A stretch of DNA of 64,000 nucleotides, from NCBI RefSeq assembly GCF_005771525.1, contig NZ_VAVZ01000007.1, positions 1 through 64,000 of the forward strand. Reading direction: 5' to 3'. This document shows positions 1 through 8,442 of the stretch, piece by piece. The position numbers and the translations under genes were made by a program. The DNA comes from Nesterenkonia salmonea. Lineage in GTDB: Bacteria > Actinomycetota > Actinomycetes > Actinomycetales > Micrococcaceae. Under the pieces are notes generated by a model. The model had not been told where the DNA came from and made no database searches. It saw only the letters and a program-made list of their open reading frames with translations. Numbering within the stretch: position 1 is the stretch's first letter; each line of letters starts with the position of its first letter.

Positions 1-53
1 TCGAAAAAGTCGCCCGCGGCCGCGTCGCCCTCGAAGCCATCAAACAAAACTGA
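1..53 (+). CDS. 3' end of an unidentified gene (partial)
   Basis: An open frame enters from the left edge and ends at a TGA at 51-53. Only 16 residues are visible (ending in LEAIKQN), too few to identify. It converges on the DUF3515 gene. In related actinobacteria the gene beside DUF3515 is often ddl, but this tail does not resemble a D-Ala-D-Ala ligase C-terminus I know, so no product is proposed. Confidence 0.4.
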   Translation, partial: EKVARGRVALEAIKQN

Positions 54-77
54 GACACACCACTAGCCCCCAGTCGA

Positions 78-611
78 CTATTCGGAGGCGCTGTCTGCGC
101 CCTCGGCCCCAAGCGCCTCCGCCTGGTCGATGGGCAGACATTCGCGAACCTGTTCGATTTCCTGAACCGGCCCGGACAGCGCAGCCTGTACGTCCATCAT
201 GCTGGATTCACTGATGTAATCCTGGTCCAGTAAGAGCTCCACCGACGGCTCACGTCCGAAGCTGATGAGCTGACTGTGATCCTCATGCTCGATCCACACC
301 CAGTCCACACCAGCTGGAGAGACGCAGGGGTGCTCCGTGGGACCGATCGGCTCCACGCCGCAGCGCAGCACTACTGCCGCCGGATCACCCCAAGCGGCCG
401 TAGCCTGCGAAGTCGTCCGACGCTGCTCGTACTCACCAACCTGCTCCGGAAGCGTCAACATCACCTCAGCGCAATCGGGATGATGGGCCTCAGGCGCTGG
501 CTCCACCGATGATGTCGAGGCGCATCCCGTCAGCCCAAGGAGAGCCGCTGAAGCAGCGTACACCGCTGCACGCCGGTGTGTCGCGGGCTTGAGGGAAAAC
601 TTTTCAGGCAC
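78..611 (-). CDS. DUF3515-family lipoprotein
   Basis: A 177-residue protein with a basic N-terminus, a hydrophobic stretch at about residues 15-28 and a lipobox ending LTGC, so it is predicted to be lipid-anchored outside the membrane after signal peptidase II cleavage. The mature part has the pattern typical of actinobacterial DUF3515: a CAEVMLTLPE segment, then AAWGDPAAVVLRCGV and a VDWVWIE segment. The start is GTG at 609-611. The function of DUF3515 is unknown. In actinobacteria it often sits close to ddl, thiL and the recG-rsmD-coaD region, which matches this position. It is divergent from the LCP gene at 680, with about 70 bases between them. Confidence 0.75.
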   Translation of the reverse strand: MPEKFSLKPATHRRAAVYAASAALLGLTGCASTSSVEPAPEAHHPDCAEVMLTLPEQVGEYEQRRTTSQATAAWGDPAAVVLRCGVEPIGPTEHPCVSPAGVDWVWIEHEDHSQLISFGREPSVELLLDQDYISESSMMDVQAALSGPVQEIEQVRECLPIDQAEALGAEGADSASE

Positions 612-679
612 GTGTCCTATTCTGTAGGAATATTCGACAAGGTGCTATTTGCGCCCTTCGCGCTATCAGGAGAATGCCC

Positions 680-1747
680 ATGACCGCTGCCGGGCCCGCC
701 GAACAGTTCTTCATCCACGACGATGACGAGCCACCTCGTCGTGCCAAGCGTCGCGGTTCGCGGTGGATTCTGGGAGGCGCGGCCACACTGGTAATCCTGG
801 CGCTGCTTGCGGCAGGAGTGTACTTGTTCACTCTCCAGCGGTCGTATGGGTCGAATGTGACACAGTTTGCTGAAGAGGACCCCGGTTCAGATTCGATCGG
901 CCTGTCAGAGGAGGAACGTCCTGACGATACTGAAGCCAGGACCATTCTGCTGCTGGGCACCGATGTAGGCGGTGGGTCCGGAGAGGACGAAGATCTCCCC
1001 CGAGTTCCCGGAGGCGGCCGAAGTGACACCATGATGCTGGTCAACATTCCTGAATCAGGCGACTCCGTGCAGGTGATCTCGATCCCCCGAGATCTATGGG
1101 TCGAGATCCCGGGTGGTTACGGATGGCACAAAGTCAACGCTGGGCTTGCCCTAGGAGGCGATCAGGGCCACTGGCTCGCCAGGGCGACCGTGGAAGACCT
1201 CCTGGACGTCCGTATTGACCATGTCACCGCTGTGGACCTGCTCGGATTCGTGGGACTTGTCGAAGAGCTCGGTGGCGTCCGCGTGAATTCAGGGTACTCA
1301 GAACCCTTCACCACCTCGGAAGGCTACACCTTCACTCCGGGAGAGCAGTTTATGGACGCCGACCAGGCCCTCAGCTTTGTGCGACACCGCAGCAGCTTCC
1401 CCGATGGAGACCTGCAGCGCATTCGAAACCAACAGGCATTCATCCGCGCAGTGATCGAACAGTCTGTTTCTCCATCGAATCTGGCCAACCCGGTGCAGGC
1501 CAACAACATGGTGTCCACCTTCGCTTCGCACATGATGACCGATGCAGACCTCACGGCGACACGGGCAGGATCAATGGTCTGGGAGGCCCGGGGTGCCACA
1601 GGTGATATCCAGTTTGCCACGCTTCCCAACGGCGGCTCAGGCTGGTCGCCCGACGGTCAGTGGATCTGGAACCAGGACACTGAGGCTCAGGCTGAAATCT
1701 CTCAGGCTCTGCAGGACGGCACGCTCAGCGACTACCTTTCAGACTAA
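680..1747 (+). CDS. LytR-CpsA-Psr (LCP) family cell-wall glycopolymer transferase
   Basis: A 355-residue membrane-anchored LCP protein. LCP enzymes move undecaprenyl-phosphate-linked glycopolymers onto peptidoglycan outside the cell. An acidic and basic cytoplasmic N-terminus is followed by one membrane segment (about residues 29-51). The LCP core begins near residue 88 with LLGTD, then RSD at about 115, SIPRDLW at about 134 and KVNAG at about 151; these Arg/Asp residues bind the pyrophosphate and metal. A later RHRSSFPDGDLQR segment is also typical of the family. An ATG at 674 is only one base from AGGAG (668-672), whereas the ATG at 680 has seven bases of spacing, so 680 is preferred. A second LCP gene lies at 10034. 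I cannot tell which polymer it attaches. Confidence 0.88.
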   Translation: MTAAGPAEQFFIHDDDEPPRRAKRRGSRWILGGAATLVILALLAAGVYLFTLQRSYGSNVTQFAEEDPGSDSIGLSEEERPDDTEARTILLLGTDVGGGSGEDEDLPRVPGGGRSDTMMLVNIPESGDSVQVISIPRDLWVEIPGGYGWHKVNAGLALGGDQGHWLARATVEDLLDVRIDHVTAVDLLGFVGLVEELGGVRVNSGYSEPFTTSEGYTFTPGEQFMDADQALSFVRHRSSFPDGDLQRIRNQQAFIRAVIEQSVSPSNLANPVQANNMVSTFASHMMTDADLTATRAGSMVWEARGATGDIQFATLPNGGSGWSPDGQWIWNQDTEAQAEISQALQDGTLSDYLSD

Positions 1748-1815
1748 ATCCTCACAATAGTGAACAATGGGGTGCTGAGGCACCAGTGTGCATCGCGAGT
1801 GTGAGGGAGTCTGCA

Positions 1816-2811
1816 GTGAGAGGTAAAGTCAAGGGAGCCGCAGCGGTCCACCGCTGGTTCGCCGTGGCTGAAGACGCCCTCGAAGTCCACCGCGAGCGAC
1901 TGGACCGCCTCAATGTCTACCCGGTCGCTGACTCGGACACCGGCTCAAACATGCTTGCCACGATCCGGTCCAGCCGGGTCGCCGTGGAAGAGGCTGATCA
2001 CGAAGACCTAGGCGCGCTGCTGGCCGCTGCGGGGGCTCAAGCGATGGGCTCAGCTCATGGGAATTCTGGGACCCTGCTTGCGGTGCTGATAAGTGGTTTC
2101 GCTGAGCCGCTGAATGGTCAGGAACGGCTCACCGTCAACGCCCTGAGTCGTGGACTCGACCGGGCGAGCCTGCGTGGATGGTCCGCGCTCACCCAACCAG
2201 TCAGCGGCACGATGCTCTCCGTTCTCGACGCTGCTCGGGATGAGGCGCGTTCCTGCGCATCGGCCGCGGTTGCCCCAGACTCGCGAGCTGCCGTTGAGGA
2301 GGCCCTTCCCAGGGTCCTGGCAGCGGCCCGCCAGGCAGTAGCTCAAACCGAACATCAGCTGCCCGAACTCGCCCGAGCCGGCGTGGTGGATTCCGGTGGG
2401 CTCGGCCTGCTGCTTGTGCTCGCGGCGCTGTCAGCCACAGTGCGCGGTGAAGCTTTGGAAGATCAGATCATGCACGGCCTCTCCGGATGGGATAACGCAT
2501 TCGAGCCCAGCGAACATACGACCACCTCGAGCTCCTTGTCAGGAAATGACGCCCCAACTGGACCACTGCAGAGCGGCGTGGAGCTGATGTGCACCGCGAG
2601 GCTCAATCCCCTCAAAGCAGCGGAACTGCGGCATCGACTTGATGAGCTCGGTGAATCGGTCATCATCACGCCCATCGGGTCGGAGGCTGACCTGGATGGC
2701 AGCCTACGGTGGCGCATCCACGTCCACACAGACCAGCCGGATGCCACGCTCGAGGCAGTCCACGATGCCGGCCCACTGGAAGACAGCTCCACCAATCCAT
2801 TGAACCGATGA
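1816..2811 (+). CDS. DAK2-domain protein (FakA/YloV-like), short form
   Basis: A 331-residue protein whose N-terminal half is a DhaL/DAK2 ATP-binding domain: NVYPVADSDTGSNM at about residues 33-46 (the Asp residues bind Mg-ATP) and an AHGNSGTLL segment near residue 80. A middle domain follows, ending in the WRIHVHTDQP motif. FakA-type proteins (fatty acid kinase ATP-binding subunit) are about 500-550 residues and continue with a C-terminal domain of about 200 residues. Here the gene stops right after the middle domain, and recG starts in a 4-base ATGA overlap. Kinase activity is therefore uncertain. The GTG at 1816 has GAGGGAG seven bases upstream, better than an in-frame GTG at 1786. Confidence 0.75.
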   Translation: MRGKVKGAAAVHRWFAVAEDALEVHRERLDRLNVYPVADSDTGSNMLATIRSSRVAVEEADHEDLGALLAAAGAQAMGSAHGNSGTLLAVLISGFAEPLNGQERLTVNALSRGLDRASLRGWSALTQPVSGTMLSVLDAARDEARSCASAAVAPDSRAAVEEALPRVLAAARQAVAQTEHQLPELARAGVVDSGGLGLLLVLAALSATVRGEALEDQIMHGLSGWDNAFEPSEHTTTSSSLSGNDAPTGPLQSGVELMCTARLNPLKAAELRHRLDELGESVIITPIGSEADLDGSLRWRIHVHTDQPDATLEAVHDAGPLEDSSTNPLNR

Positions 2812-5126
2812 CCACGATCCTGCCTGACACCTCCGTAGACCGAGTCCTGGGAAAAGAAGCCAAGCGTCTTGCCAAGGCACTCGACATCCGGACAGTTCAG
2901 CAGCTACTGGAGCACTTTCCGCGCCGATACATTGACGCCAATGCGCTATCGGACTTCAGCGAGCTCGGTGAAGGCGAACATGTCACCTTCATGGCAGTGG
3001 TCACACGAAGCACTCAACGGTCCTTCCAGCGGCGTCGAGGATTCATCGTTGAAGTCACGGTAGAAGACAGTCATGGCAGTCCGCTGCGTATGGCCTATTT
3101 CAACGGCTACCAGGCCCGAAAAGACCTCGTAGCGGGCGTGCGGGGACTGTTCCACGGAAAAGTGACCACCTTCAACGGACAACTGACGCTGAACAACCCC
3201 GCGTACGACATCCACTCCACCCCAGAAGACGCAGCCGCTACACCAATGGCCCAGCCCGCCCTTTCCAGCGGCCCAATGGCTCTTTATCCCGCTAACCGGC
3301 ACATCACCAGCTGGGAGATCAAGCGCGGCATCACGGCCCTCTTGGATGTGATCGACTTCAGCCGATGGCCTGACCCGGTCCCGCGCAGCATCGCCGAAGC
3401 GGAAACCCTGCCAGACCTTGGAGCTGCTTACCGAATGGTGCACCTGCCGTCGGTGCATGGGGAGCACAAGGACGGGCTGAAACGTTTCCGGGTTCAGGAA
3501 GCGCTCATGATGCAGGGGGTGCTCCAACGTCGGCGCCGGGAGGCGTCCCGCTCCTCAGGGACTTCCATGCCTGTAACAGAAGCTGGGCTGCTGTGCGCGT
3601 TCGATGCTCAGCTTCCTTTCGAACTGACCGACGGCCAGCAACGCAGCGGAGAACTGATCTCCCAGGATCTGACACAGTCCAGCCCCATGAATCGCCTCCT
3701 ACAGGGTGAAGTGGGATCTGGGAAAACCCTGGTGGCGCTGAGAGCGATGCTCCAGGTTGCTGATGCGGGGGCCCAATCAGTGCTCGTCGCGCCGACAGAG
3801 GTGCTCGCCACTCAGCACTTCCGGTCACTGAGCAGATCCTTAGGTGCATTGGCCGAACAACCGCTGCCCGGAGATCCGCAGGACACTTCGAAACCGCGCG
3901 TGAAGCTCACGCTGCTCACCGGCTCCCAACGTCCTGCAGAACGCAAGCAGGCACTTTTGGACATCGCCTCTGGTCAAGCGGGCCTCGTCGTAGGAACCCA
4001 TGCGGTCCTCGGTAAAACTGTCCAGTTCGCGCAGCTCGGACTGGTGGTGATCGACGAACAGCACAGGTTCGGCGTCGAGCAGCGCAGCGCCCTGCGAGAA
4101 CGCTTCACTCCGACGCCGCACATGTTAGTCATGTCCGCCACTCCCATTCCGCGATCCGTTGCGATGACTGTCTTCGGAGACCTGGAGCTGACGGTTCTGG
4201 ATGGTTTGCCGGGAGGGCGCAGCCCGATCGAGACCCATTTGGTCCCGACCATGCGCGGGCCGGCCTGGATCCAACGGGTCTGGCAGCGAGTCGCGGAACA
4301 GGTCCGCGCCGGGCATCAGGTGTATGTGGTCTGCCCGAGGATCACCACCTCCGCGCCGACCGCCCAAGAGATCGACCGTCAATTGGAGTTTCGTTTCGGC
4401 ATGCTGCCCGGTCAGCAGCAGACGATGCTTGCCGCACAGTCTGAGCAGCGCTCGTCGGCAGGTACGCCCATCACTCGTGAATGGGCTGAGGCCTTCGTGT
4501 CACAGGACGCGTCCGTGGAGCTCATCGCTGAACGGCTGGCATCCAATGAGCAGCTCGCTGGTGCGCGGCTCGAAGCCTTGCATGGCCAGTTGCCCCCGGA
4601 GGCAATATCGGAGACCATGTCCCGTTTCGAGGCCGGGCAGATTGACGTTTTGGTTGCGACTACTGTGGTTGAGGTCGGCGTGGATGTTCCCAACGCCACC
4701 ACCATGGTGATTCTGGACGCTGAGTCGTTCGGAATGTCCACGCTTCATCAGCTCAGGGGTCGCATCGGGCGGGGGAGTACGTCCTCCAACCTCTGCCTAC
4801 TTGTCACTCGCATGCCGGAGAGTCACCCCTCCGTGGAACGCCTGCGCCAGGTCGCCCAGCACCGCGACGGGATGGAACTGGCTCGCTTAGACATGGCTCG
4901 GCGACGTGAAGGCGACGTTCTCGGCGCCAGCCAGTCTGGGAAAGTCAGCTCGCTGAAGCATCTGCGCATCATTCGTGATGAAGATCTCATCATCCGGGCC
5001 GCCGAGCACATCACCCGGCTCAGCGCGGAAGACCCGACGTGGCAAACTGCCCCAGAGCTGGCAGCGGCGGTTGAAGAGTGGGAACAGGAGCACGATGACG
5101 CCGCAGAGTACGTCAGTCAGGGATAA
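2808..5126 (+). CDS. recG: ATP-dependent DNA helicase RecG
   Basis: A 772-residue superfamily 2 helicase that remodels stalled replication forks and branch-migrates recombination intermediates. An N-terminal wedge/OB region (HFPRRYIDAN near residue 40) precedes the two helicase lobes: Walker A GEVGSGKT at about residue 300, a DEQH box (VVIDEQHRFGVEQR) near 416, SATPIPRS near 444, VEVGVDVPNAT near 620 and QLRGRIGRG near 645. The ATG overlaps the stop of the DAK2 gene (ATGA), so translation is probably coupled. It is longer than E. coli RecG (693 aa), with extra sequence between helicase motifs, as in other actinobacteria. The gene pair with rsmD downstream is conserved in the phylum. Confidence 0.95.
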   Translation: MTTILPDTSVDRVLGKEAKRLAKALDIRTVQQLLEHFPRRYIDANALSDFSELGEGEHVTFMAVVTRSTQRSFQRRRGFIVEVTVEDSHGSPLRMAYFNGYQARKDLVAGVRGLFHGKVTTFNGQLTLNNPAYDIHSTPEDAAATPMAQPALSSGPMALYPANRHITSWEIKRGITALLDVIDFSRWPDPVPRSIAEAETLPDLGAAYRMVHLPSVHGEHKDGLKRFRVQEALMMQGVLQRRRREASRSSGTSMPVTEAGLLCAFDAQLPFELTDGQQRSGELISQDLTQSSPMNRLLQGEVGSGKTLVALRAMLQVADAGAQSVLVAPTEVLATQHFRSLSRSLGALAEQPLPGDPQDTSKPRVKLTLLTGSQRPAERKQALLDIASGQAGLVVGTHAVLGKTVQFAQLGLVVIDEQHRFGVEQRSALRERFTPTPHMLVMSATPIPRSVAMTVFGDLELTVLDGLPGGRSPIETHLVPTMRGPAWIQRVWQRVAEQVRAGHQVYVVCPRITTSAPTAQEIDRQLEFRFGMLPGQQQTMLAAQSEQRSSAGTPITREWAEAFVSQDASVELIAERLASNEQLAGARLEALHGQLPPEAISETMSRFEAGQIDVLVATTVVEVGVDVPNATTMVILDAESFGMSTLHQLRGRIGRGSTSSNLCLLVTRMPESHPSVERLRQVAQHRDGMELARLDMARRREGDVLGASQSGKVSSLKHLRIIRDEDLIIRAAEHITRLSAEDPTWQTAPELAAAVEEWEQEHDDAAEYVSQG

Positions 5127-5171
5127 AGTGCAGAGACATCAGGACAGCCTCAGACGGGAAGCGAGCGAACG

Positions 5172-5750
5172 GTGGCACGCATTATTGCCGGTACGCACAA
5201 GGGACGCAGAATTTCGGTCGTTCCCGGAACCGGGACACGTCCTACGAGCGACCGGGTCAAAGAATCGCTGTTTTCGCGACTGGAAGGATACGACGCCTTA
5301 GAGGACGCAGTCGTCGTCGATGTGTTCGCCGGGTCAGGGGCCCTGGGTTTCGAAGCGATCAGCCGGGGGTCACGAAGTCTGGAAGTCGTGGACGTGGCTG
5401 AGTCCGCCTACCGCACACTGACCAAGAACGCCGCCCTTTTCACTCCAGCACACCCTGAGGGCACGCAGCCCACAGAGGTTATTCGCGTCCACAAAGCGCA
5501 GGCGCTTCGGTACCTGAAGTCCCGCCATGGGGATCCCATCGAACTGCTTTTCCTGGACCCGCCGTACAGCCTGGGTGAAGCTGAGTTGGCGAAGGTGCTC
5601 GAGGCGGCAGCGCCGCAGCTGCATCCCGCCGCGACGGTAGTTGTTGAACGCGATGCACAGTCCCCTGAGCCGTCCTGGCCTGCCGCACTCAGGCGATTCC
5701 ATGAGAAGAGCTACGGTTCGACCCGCATATGGTTGGCAGAACCGCAATGA
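5172..5750 (+). CDS. rsmD: 16S rRNA (guanine(966)-N(2))-methyltransferase RsmD
   Basis: A 192-residue SAM-dependent methyltransferase that modifies G966 of 16S rRNA in the 30S subunit. It begins with the family signature MARIIAGTHKGRRI and TRPTSDRVKESLF, has the SAM-binding VDVFAGSGALGFEA near residue 50, and the catalytic LDPPY of amino-group methyltransferases near residue 130. The GTG start at 5172 is preceded by GGGAAG. It sits 45 bases after recG. In most relatives coaD follows directly, but here a glycosyltransferase gene has been placed between them. Confidence 0.93.
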   Translation: MARIIAGTHKGRRISVVPGTGTRPTSDRVKESLFSRLEGYDALEDAVVVDVFAGSGALGFEAISRGSRSLEVVDVAESAYRTLTKNAALFTPAHPEGTQPTEVIRVHKAQALRYLKSRHGDPIELLFLDPPYSLGEAELAKVLEAAAPQLHPAATVVVERDAQSPEPSWPAALRRFHEKSYGSTRIWLAEPQ

Positions 5751-5767
5751 CAGGGACGACATCCACG

Positions 5768-5773
5768 TAGACT
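5768..5773 (+). promoter_or_regulatory. -10 element of leaderless promoter for the GT4 gene
   Basis: TAGACT, then seven bases, then the GTG at 5781. There is no Shine-Dalgarno. This is the TANNNT plus 6-7 spacing seen at many starts in this window. Confidence 0.5.
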
Positions 5774-5780
5774 TGCTGAT

Positions 5781-7007
5781 GTGCGCATCGTCTATATCCA
5801 CCAGCACTTCAATTTCCCTTGGGAACCCGGTTGGCAGCGTCCTTGGCAGTTCGCCCGCCGACTAGCCCGGGCTGGGCATGAGGTCACCGTCATCTGCGGC
5901 GGACGTGAAGCTGCCCGTCGCCGTCTCGATGGCGTCGAGGTCCGCAGACTCACCGTCCCCTATGAGAACGCGATGGCCTTCGGCCAACGGGTGCGCTCCT
6001 TCATCTCCTTCATGACGAGGGCCAGCTGGTTCGCGTCCAAGGTCAGAGCTGATGTGGTCTTCGCCTCCTCTACTCCACTGACGACCGCTGTGCCCGGCAT
6101 GATTGCCTCCACAATTCGACGCGCCCCCTTCGTCTTCGAAGTCCGCGACCTCTGGCCAGAAGCTCCGGTGGCACTGGGGTTCCTCAAGAACCGCGGGGCC
6201 ATTTGGGCTGCCGAGAAACTCGAGAAAGCCGCCTACCGGTCAGCCGATCATGTCATCGCCCTTTCTCCTGGAATGGAAGCCGGAGTTAAGCGCGTGTGGC
6301 CCAAAGTTGGCACCACTGTGGTGCCCAATGCCTCAGATGTGGAGAACTTCGCGCCATCCCGCCACAGTCGCAGCGCAGTCCGTGCTGAACTCGGATGGGC
6401 CGATGATGAAACCGTCCTGTTCTACGCAGGCAGTTTCGGTGTCACCTACGACGTTCCCTGGCTGATCCGGCTCGCAGGTGAACTCCACCAGCGCGGGGAG
6501 AAGTTTCGGGTGGTTGCCTACGGGGAAGGTGCTGATACCCAAAGGTGCCGTCGAGTCGCCAGCGAATTCGGTTTGAACGCACTGGAAGTGCTGCCCGGAA
6601 AAATCCCCCGCACCGAGATCGAACGGATGCTCCCGGCGGCCGATATCGCAGTCTCGACCCTCGTGGACAACCCTGCCTTAGAAATCAATTCCCTGAACAA
6701 GGTTTTCGACGCCCTGGCGGCAGCCCGGCCAGTGATCTTCAACCACGCTGGTTGGCTCCCCGAAGTGCTCGCTGAGAACAATGCTGGGTGGCAACTTTCC
6801 CGAAACCCCGCCGCAGCAGCTGACCAGCTGCGGGAAGGAATTCGTTCTGGACAGATTGACGTCTCCGCCGGCTCCCACGCGGCATTGGATCTCGCACGGC
6901 AGGAATTCGACCGAGATTTGCTCTTCGACAGATTTCTGTGTGTGGTGGAGAACGCAGCGCAACACTCACATGCCTCCAATACGACGACGCCAAGCCAGGT
7001 GGGATAA
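5781..7007 (+). CDS. Glycosyltransferase family 4 (GT-B fold)
   Basis: A 408-residue cytoplasmic GT4. The N-terminus (VYIHQHFNFPWEPG) leads into a Rossmann-like acceptor domain. The C-terminal nucleotide-sugar domain starts near VPNASDVENF and contains FYAGSFGVTYDVPWLI and a GEGADTQRC loop. A short motif NPALEINSLNKVFDALAA resembles the EX7E donor-binding region of GT4 enzymes such as WbuB. The sugar donor is not predictable. The gene lies between rsmD and coaD with only two bases before coaD, so coaD is probably co-transcribed. With the LCP genes, galU and the other transferases nearby, a role in surface glycopolymer synthesis is the reasonable inference. Confidence 0.85.
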   Translation: MRIVYIHQHFNFPWEPGWQRPWQFARRLARAGHEVTVICGGREAARRRLDGVEVRRLTVPYENAMAFGQRVRSFISFMTRASWFASKVRADVVFASSTPLTTAVPGMIASTIRRAPFVFEVRDLWPEAPVALGFLKNRGAIWAAEKLEKAAYRSADHVIALSPGMEAGVKRVWPKVGTTVVPNASDVENFAPSRHSRSAVRAELGWADDETVLFYAGSFGVTYDVPWLIRLAGELHQRGEKFRVVAYGEGADTQRCRRVASEFGLNALEVLPGKIPRTEIERMLPAADIAVSTLVDNPALEINSLNKVFDALAAARPVIFNHAGWLPEVLAENNAGWQLSRNPAAAADQLREGIRSGQIDVSAGSHAALDLARQEFDRDLLFDRFLCVVENAAQHSHASNTTTPSQVG

Positions 7008-7009
7008 TC

Positions 7010-7504
7010 ATGCAGTCAGCAGTGTGCCCAGGATCCTTCGACCCCATGCACAACGGGCACGTCGAGATCATCGCCCGAGCCGCCAATCTCTTCGAGGAAG
7101 TGATCGTTGCGGTCTCGGCGAATATGCACAAGAGCCCCATGTTTCCCCTGGAAGAGCGGATTGCCATGGCGCAGGAGACCTTCTCCTACCTCAGGGGCGT
7201 TACAGTGAAGCCTCTGCGGCCGGGAGTTCTCCTGACGGACTTCTGCAAAGAAGTCGGTGCATCGGCTGTGATCAAAGGGCTCCGTGGAGCTCATGATCTG
7301 GCCTACGAAGCTTCAATGGCCACGATGAACCGGCACCTCACCAGCCTGGAAACTGTGTTTCTGACTGCTGATGGAAGGTATACGCATCTATCGTCCACCT
7401 TGGTTAAGGAAGTGCACTCTCTGGGTGGCGAAGTGTCAGAATTTATTCCCCGCGCCGTGCAGAAGAGGCTTAAAGTCGGAAAACATACTGGGCAATCACG
7501 GTAG
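7010..7504 (+). CDS. coaD: Phosphopantetheine adenylyltransferase
   Basis: A 164-residue enzyme that transfers AMP from ATP to 4'-phosphopantetheine, the penultimate step of coenzyme A synthesis. Family motifs: CPGSFDPMHNGH near residue 6 (the HxGH of nucleotidyltransferases), KGLRGAHDLAYE near residue 87, and THLSSTLVKEV near residue 126, equivalent to the ISS signature. Length is typical (about 160). The ATG at 7010 is two bases after the stop of the GT4 gene. coaE, the last CoA-synthesis enzyme, is also in this window at 23172 but is not linked. The TAG stop at 7502-7504 also forms the start of the galU -10 hexamer. Confidence 0.95.
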   Translation: MQSAVCPGSFDPMHNGHVEIIARAANLFEEVIVAVSANMHKSPMFPLEERIAMAQETFSYLRGVTVKPLRPGVLLTDFCKEVGASAVIKGLRGAHDLAYEASMATMNRHLTSLETVFLTADGRYTHLSSTLVKEVHSLGGEVSEFIPRAVQKRLKVGKHTGQSR

Positions 7505-7507
7505 GGT
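7502..7507 (+). promoter_or_regulatory. -10 element of leaderless galU promoter, overlapping the coaD stop
   Basis: TAGGGT, six bases, then the galU ATG at 7514. The first three bases are the coaD stop codon. No ribosome-binding site is visible. Confidence 0.5.
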
Positions 7508-7513
7508 GACTTC

Positions 7514-8422
7514 ATGAACACCAGTAAGCGGATTAAGAAAGCCGTCATTCCCGCCGCGGGATTAGGCACAAGATTCCTCCCTGCCACAAAGGCCATGCCG
7601 AAGGAAATGCTTCCGGTTGTCGACGAGCCTGCCATTCAGTATGTGGTGGCGGAAGCGTCGAAGGCTGGCCTTGATGACATTCTCATGATCACCGGTCAGA
7701 ACAAGCGGTCCATGGAGGACCATTTCGACCGCGCACCAGTCCTTGAGGCGACACTGCGCGACAAGGGTGACACCAAGAAGCTGGAGGCTATCCAATACGC
7801 CACCAACCTGGGTGACCTCCATTACGTCCGCCAGGGTCAGGCCCTCGGCCTGGGGCACGCAGTGCTCTGCGGCAAGCAGCACGTCGGCTATGAACCGTTC
7901 GCGGTTCTACTCGGCGACGATCTCATTGATGCTCGCGATGAGCTCCTCACGACCATGATGGAGGCCCAGGAGCGTTTGGGTGGTTCGGTGATCGCCGTCA
8001 TGGAGGTTCCTGAAGACGCTGTCTCCGCCTATGGCGTTATTGACGCCGGTGGTCACGATAAGGAACCTGGCGCTGATGTGGTGCCCGTGCACCGACTGGT
8101 GGAGAAACCCCCCGCTGAAGAGGCGCCAAGCAATCTGGCCATCATCGGCCGTTACATCCTTCACCCCGCTATCTTTGCTGAGCTGGAACGCACCCCTCCG
8201 GGCAAGGGCGGGGAGATTCAGTTGACGGACGCGTTGCAGGCTATGGCCGCCAAGCCCACTGAGGAAGGTGGGGGAGTGCACGCGGTGGTCTTCCGGGGGC
8301 GCCGCTATGACACCGGCGACAAGCTCAGCTATATCAAAGCAGTGGTGACGCTGGCCGCTGAGCGTGCAGACCTCGGCCCCGAGCTGAGGCCATGGCTCAA
8401 GGAGTTCGCTCAAAGCCTCTGA
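7514..8422 (+). CDS. galU: UTP--glucose-1-phosphate uridylyltransferase
   Basis: A 302-residue nucleotidyltransferase that makes UDP-glucose from UTP and glucose-1-phosphate. It shows the N-terminal AVIPAAGLGTRFLPATKA loop that binds the nucleotide, PKEMLPVVDEPAIQYVV, a VLLGDDLID segment with the metal-binding Asp, and a VEKPPAEEAPSNLAIIGRY segment. The C-terminal RGRRYDTGDKLSYIKA is diagnostic of GalU. It lies between coaD and DUF177, where I would normally expect no such gene. UDP-glucose would feed the glycosyltransferases scattered through this part of the window. Confidence 0.95.
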   Translation: MNTSKRIKKAVIPAAGLGTRFLPATKAMPKEMLPVVDEPAIQYVVAEASKAGLDDILMITGQNKRSMEDHFDRAPVLEATLRDKGDTKKLEAIQYATNLGDLHYVRQGQALGLGHAVLCGKQHVGYEPFAVLLGDDLIDARDELLTTMMEAQERLGGSVIAVMEVPEDAVSAYGVIDAGGHDKEPGADVVPVHRLVEKPPAEEAPSNLAIIGRYILHPAIFAELERTPPGKGGEIQLTDALQAMAAKPTEEGGGVHAVVFRGRRYDTGDKLSYIKAVVTLAAERADLGPELRPWLKEFAQSL

Positions 8423-8442
8423 ATCCTGTAGTGTTGTCCGCT

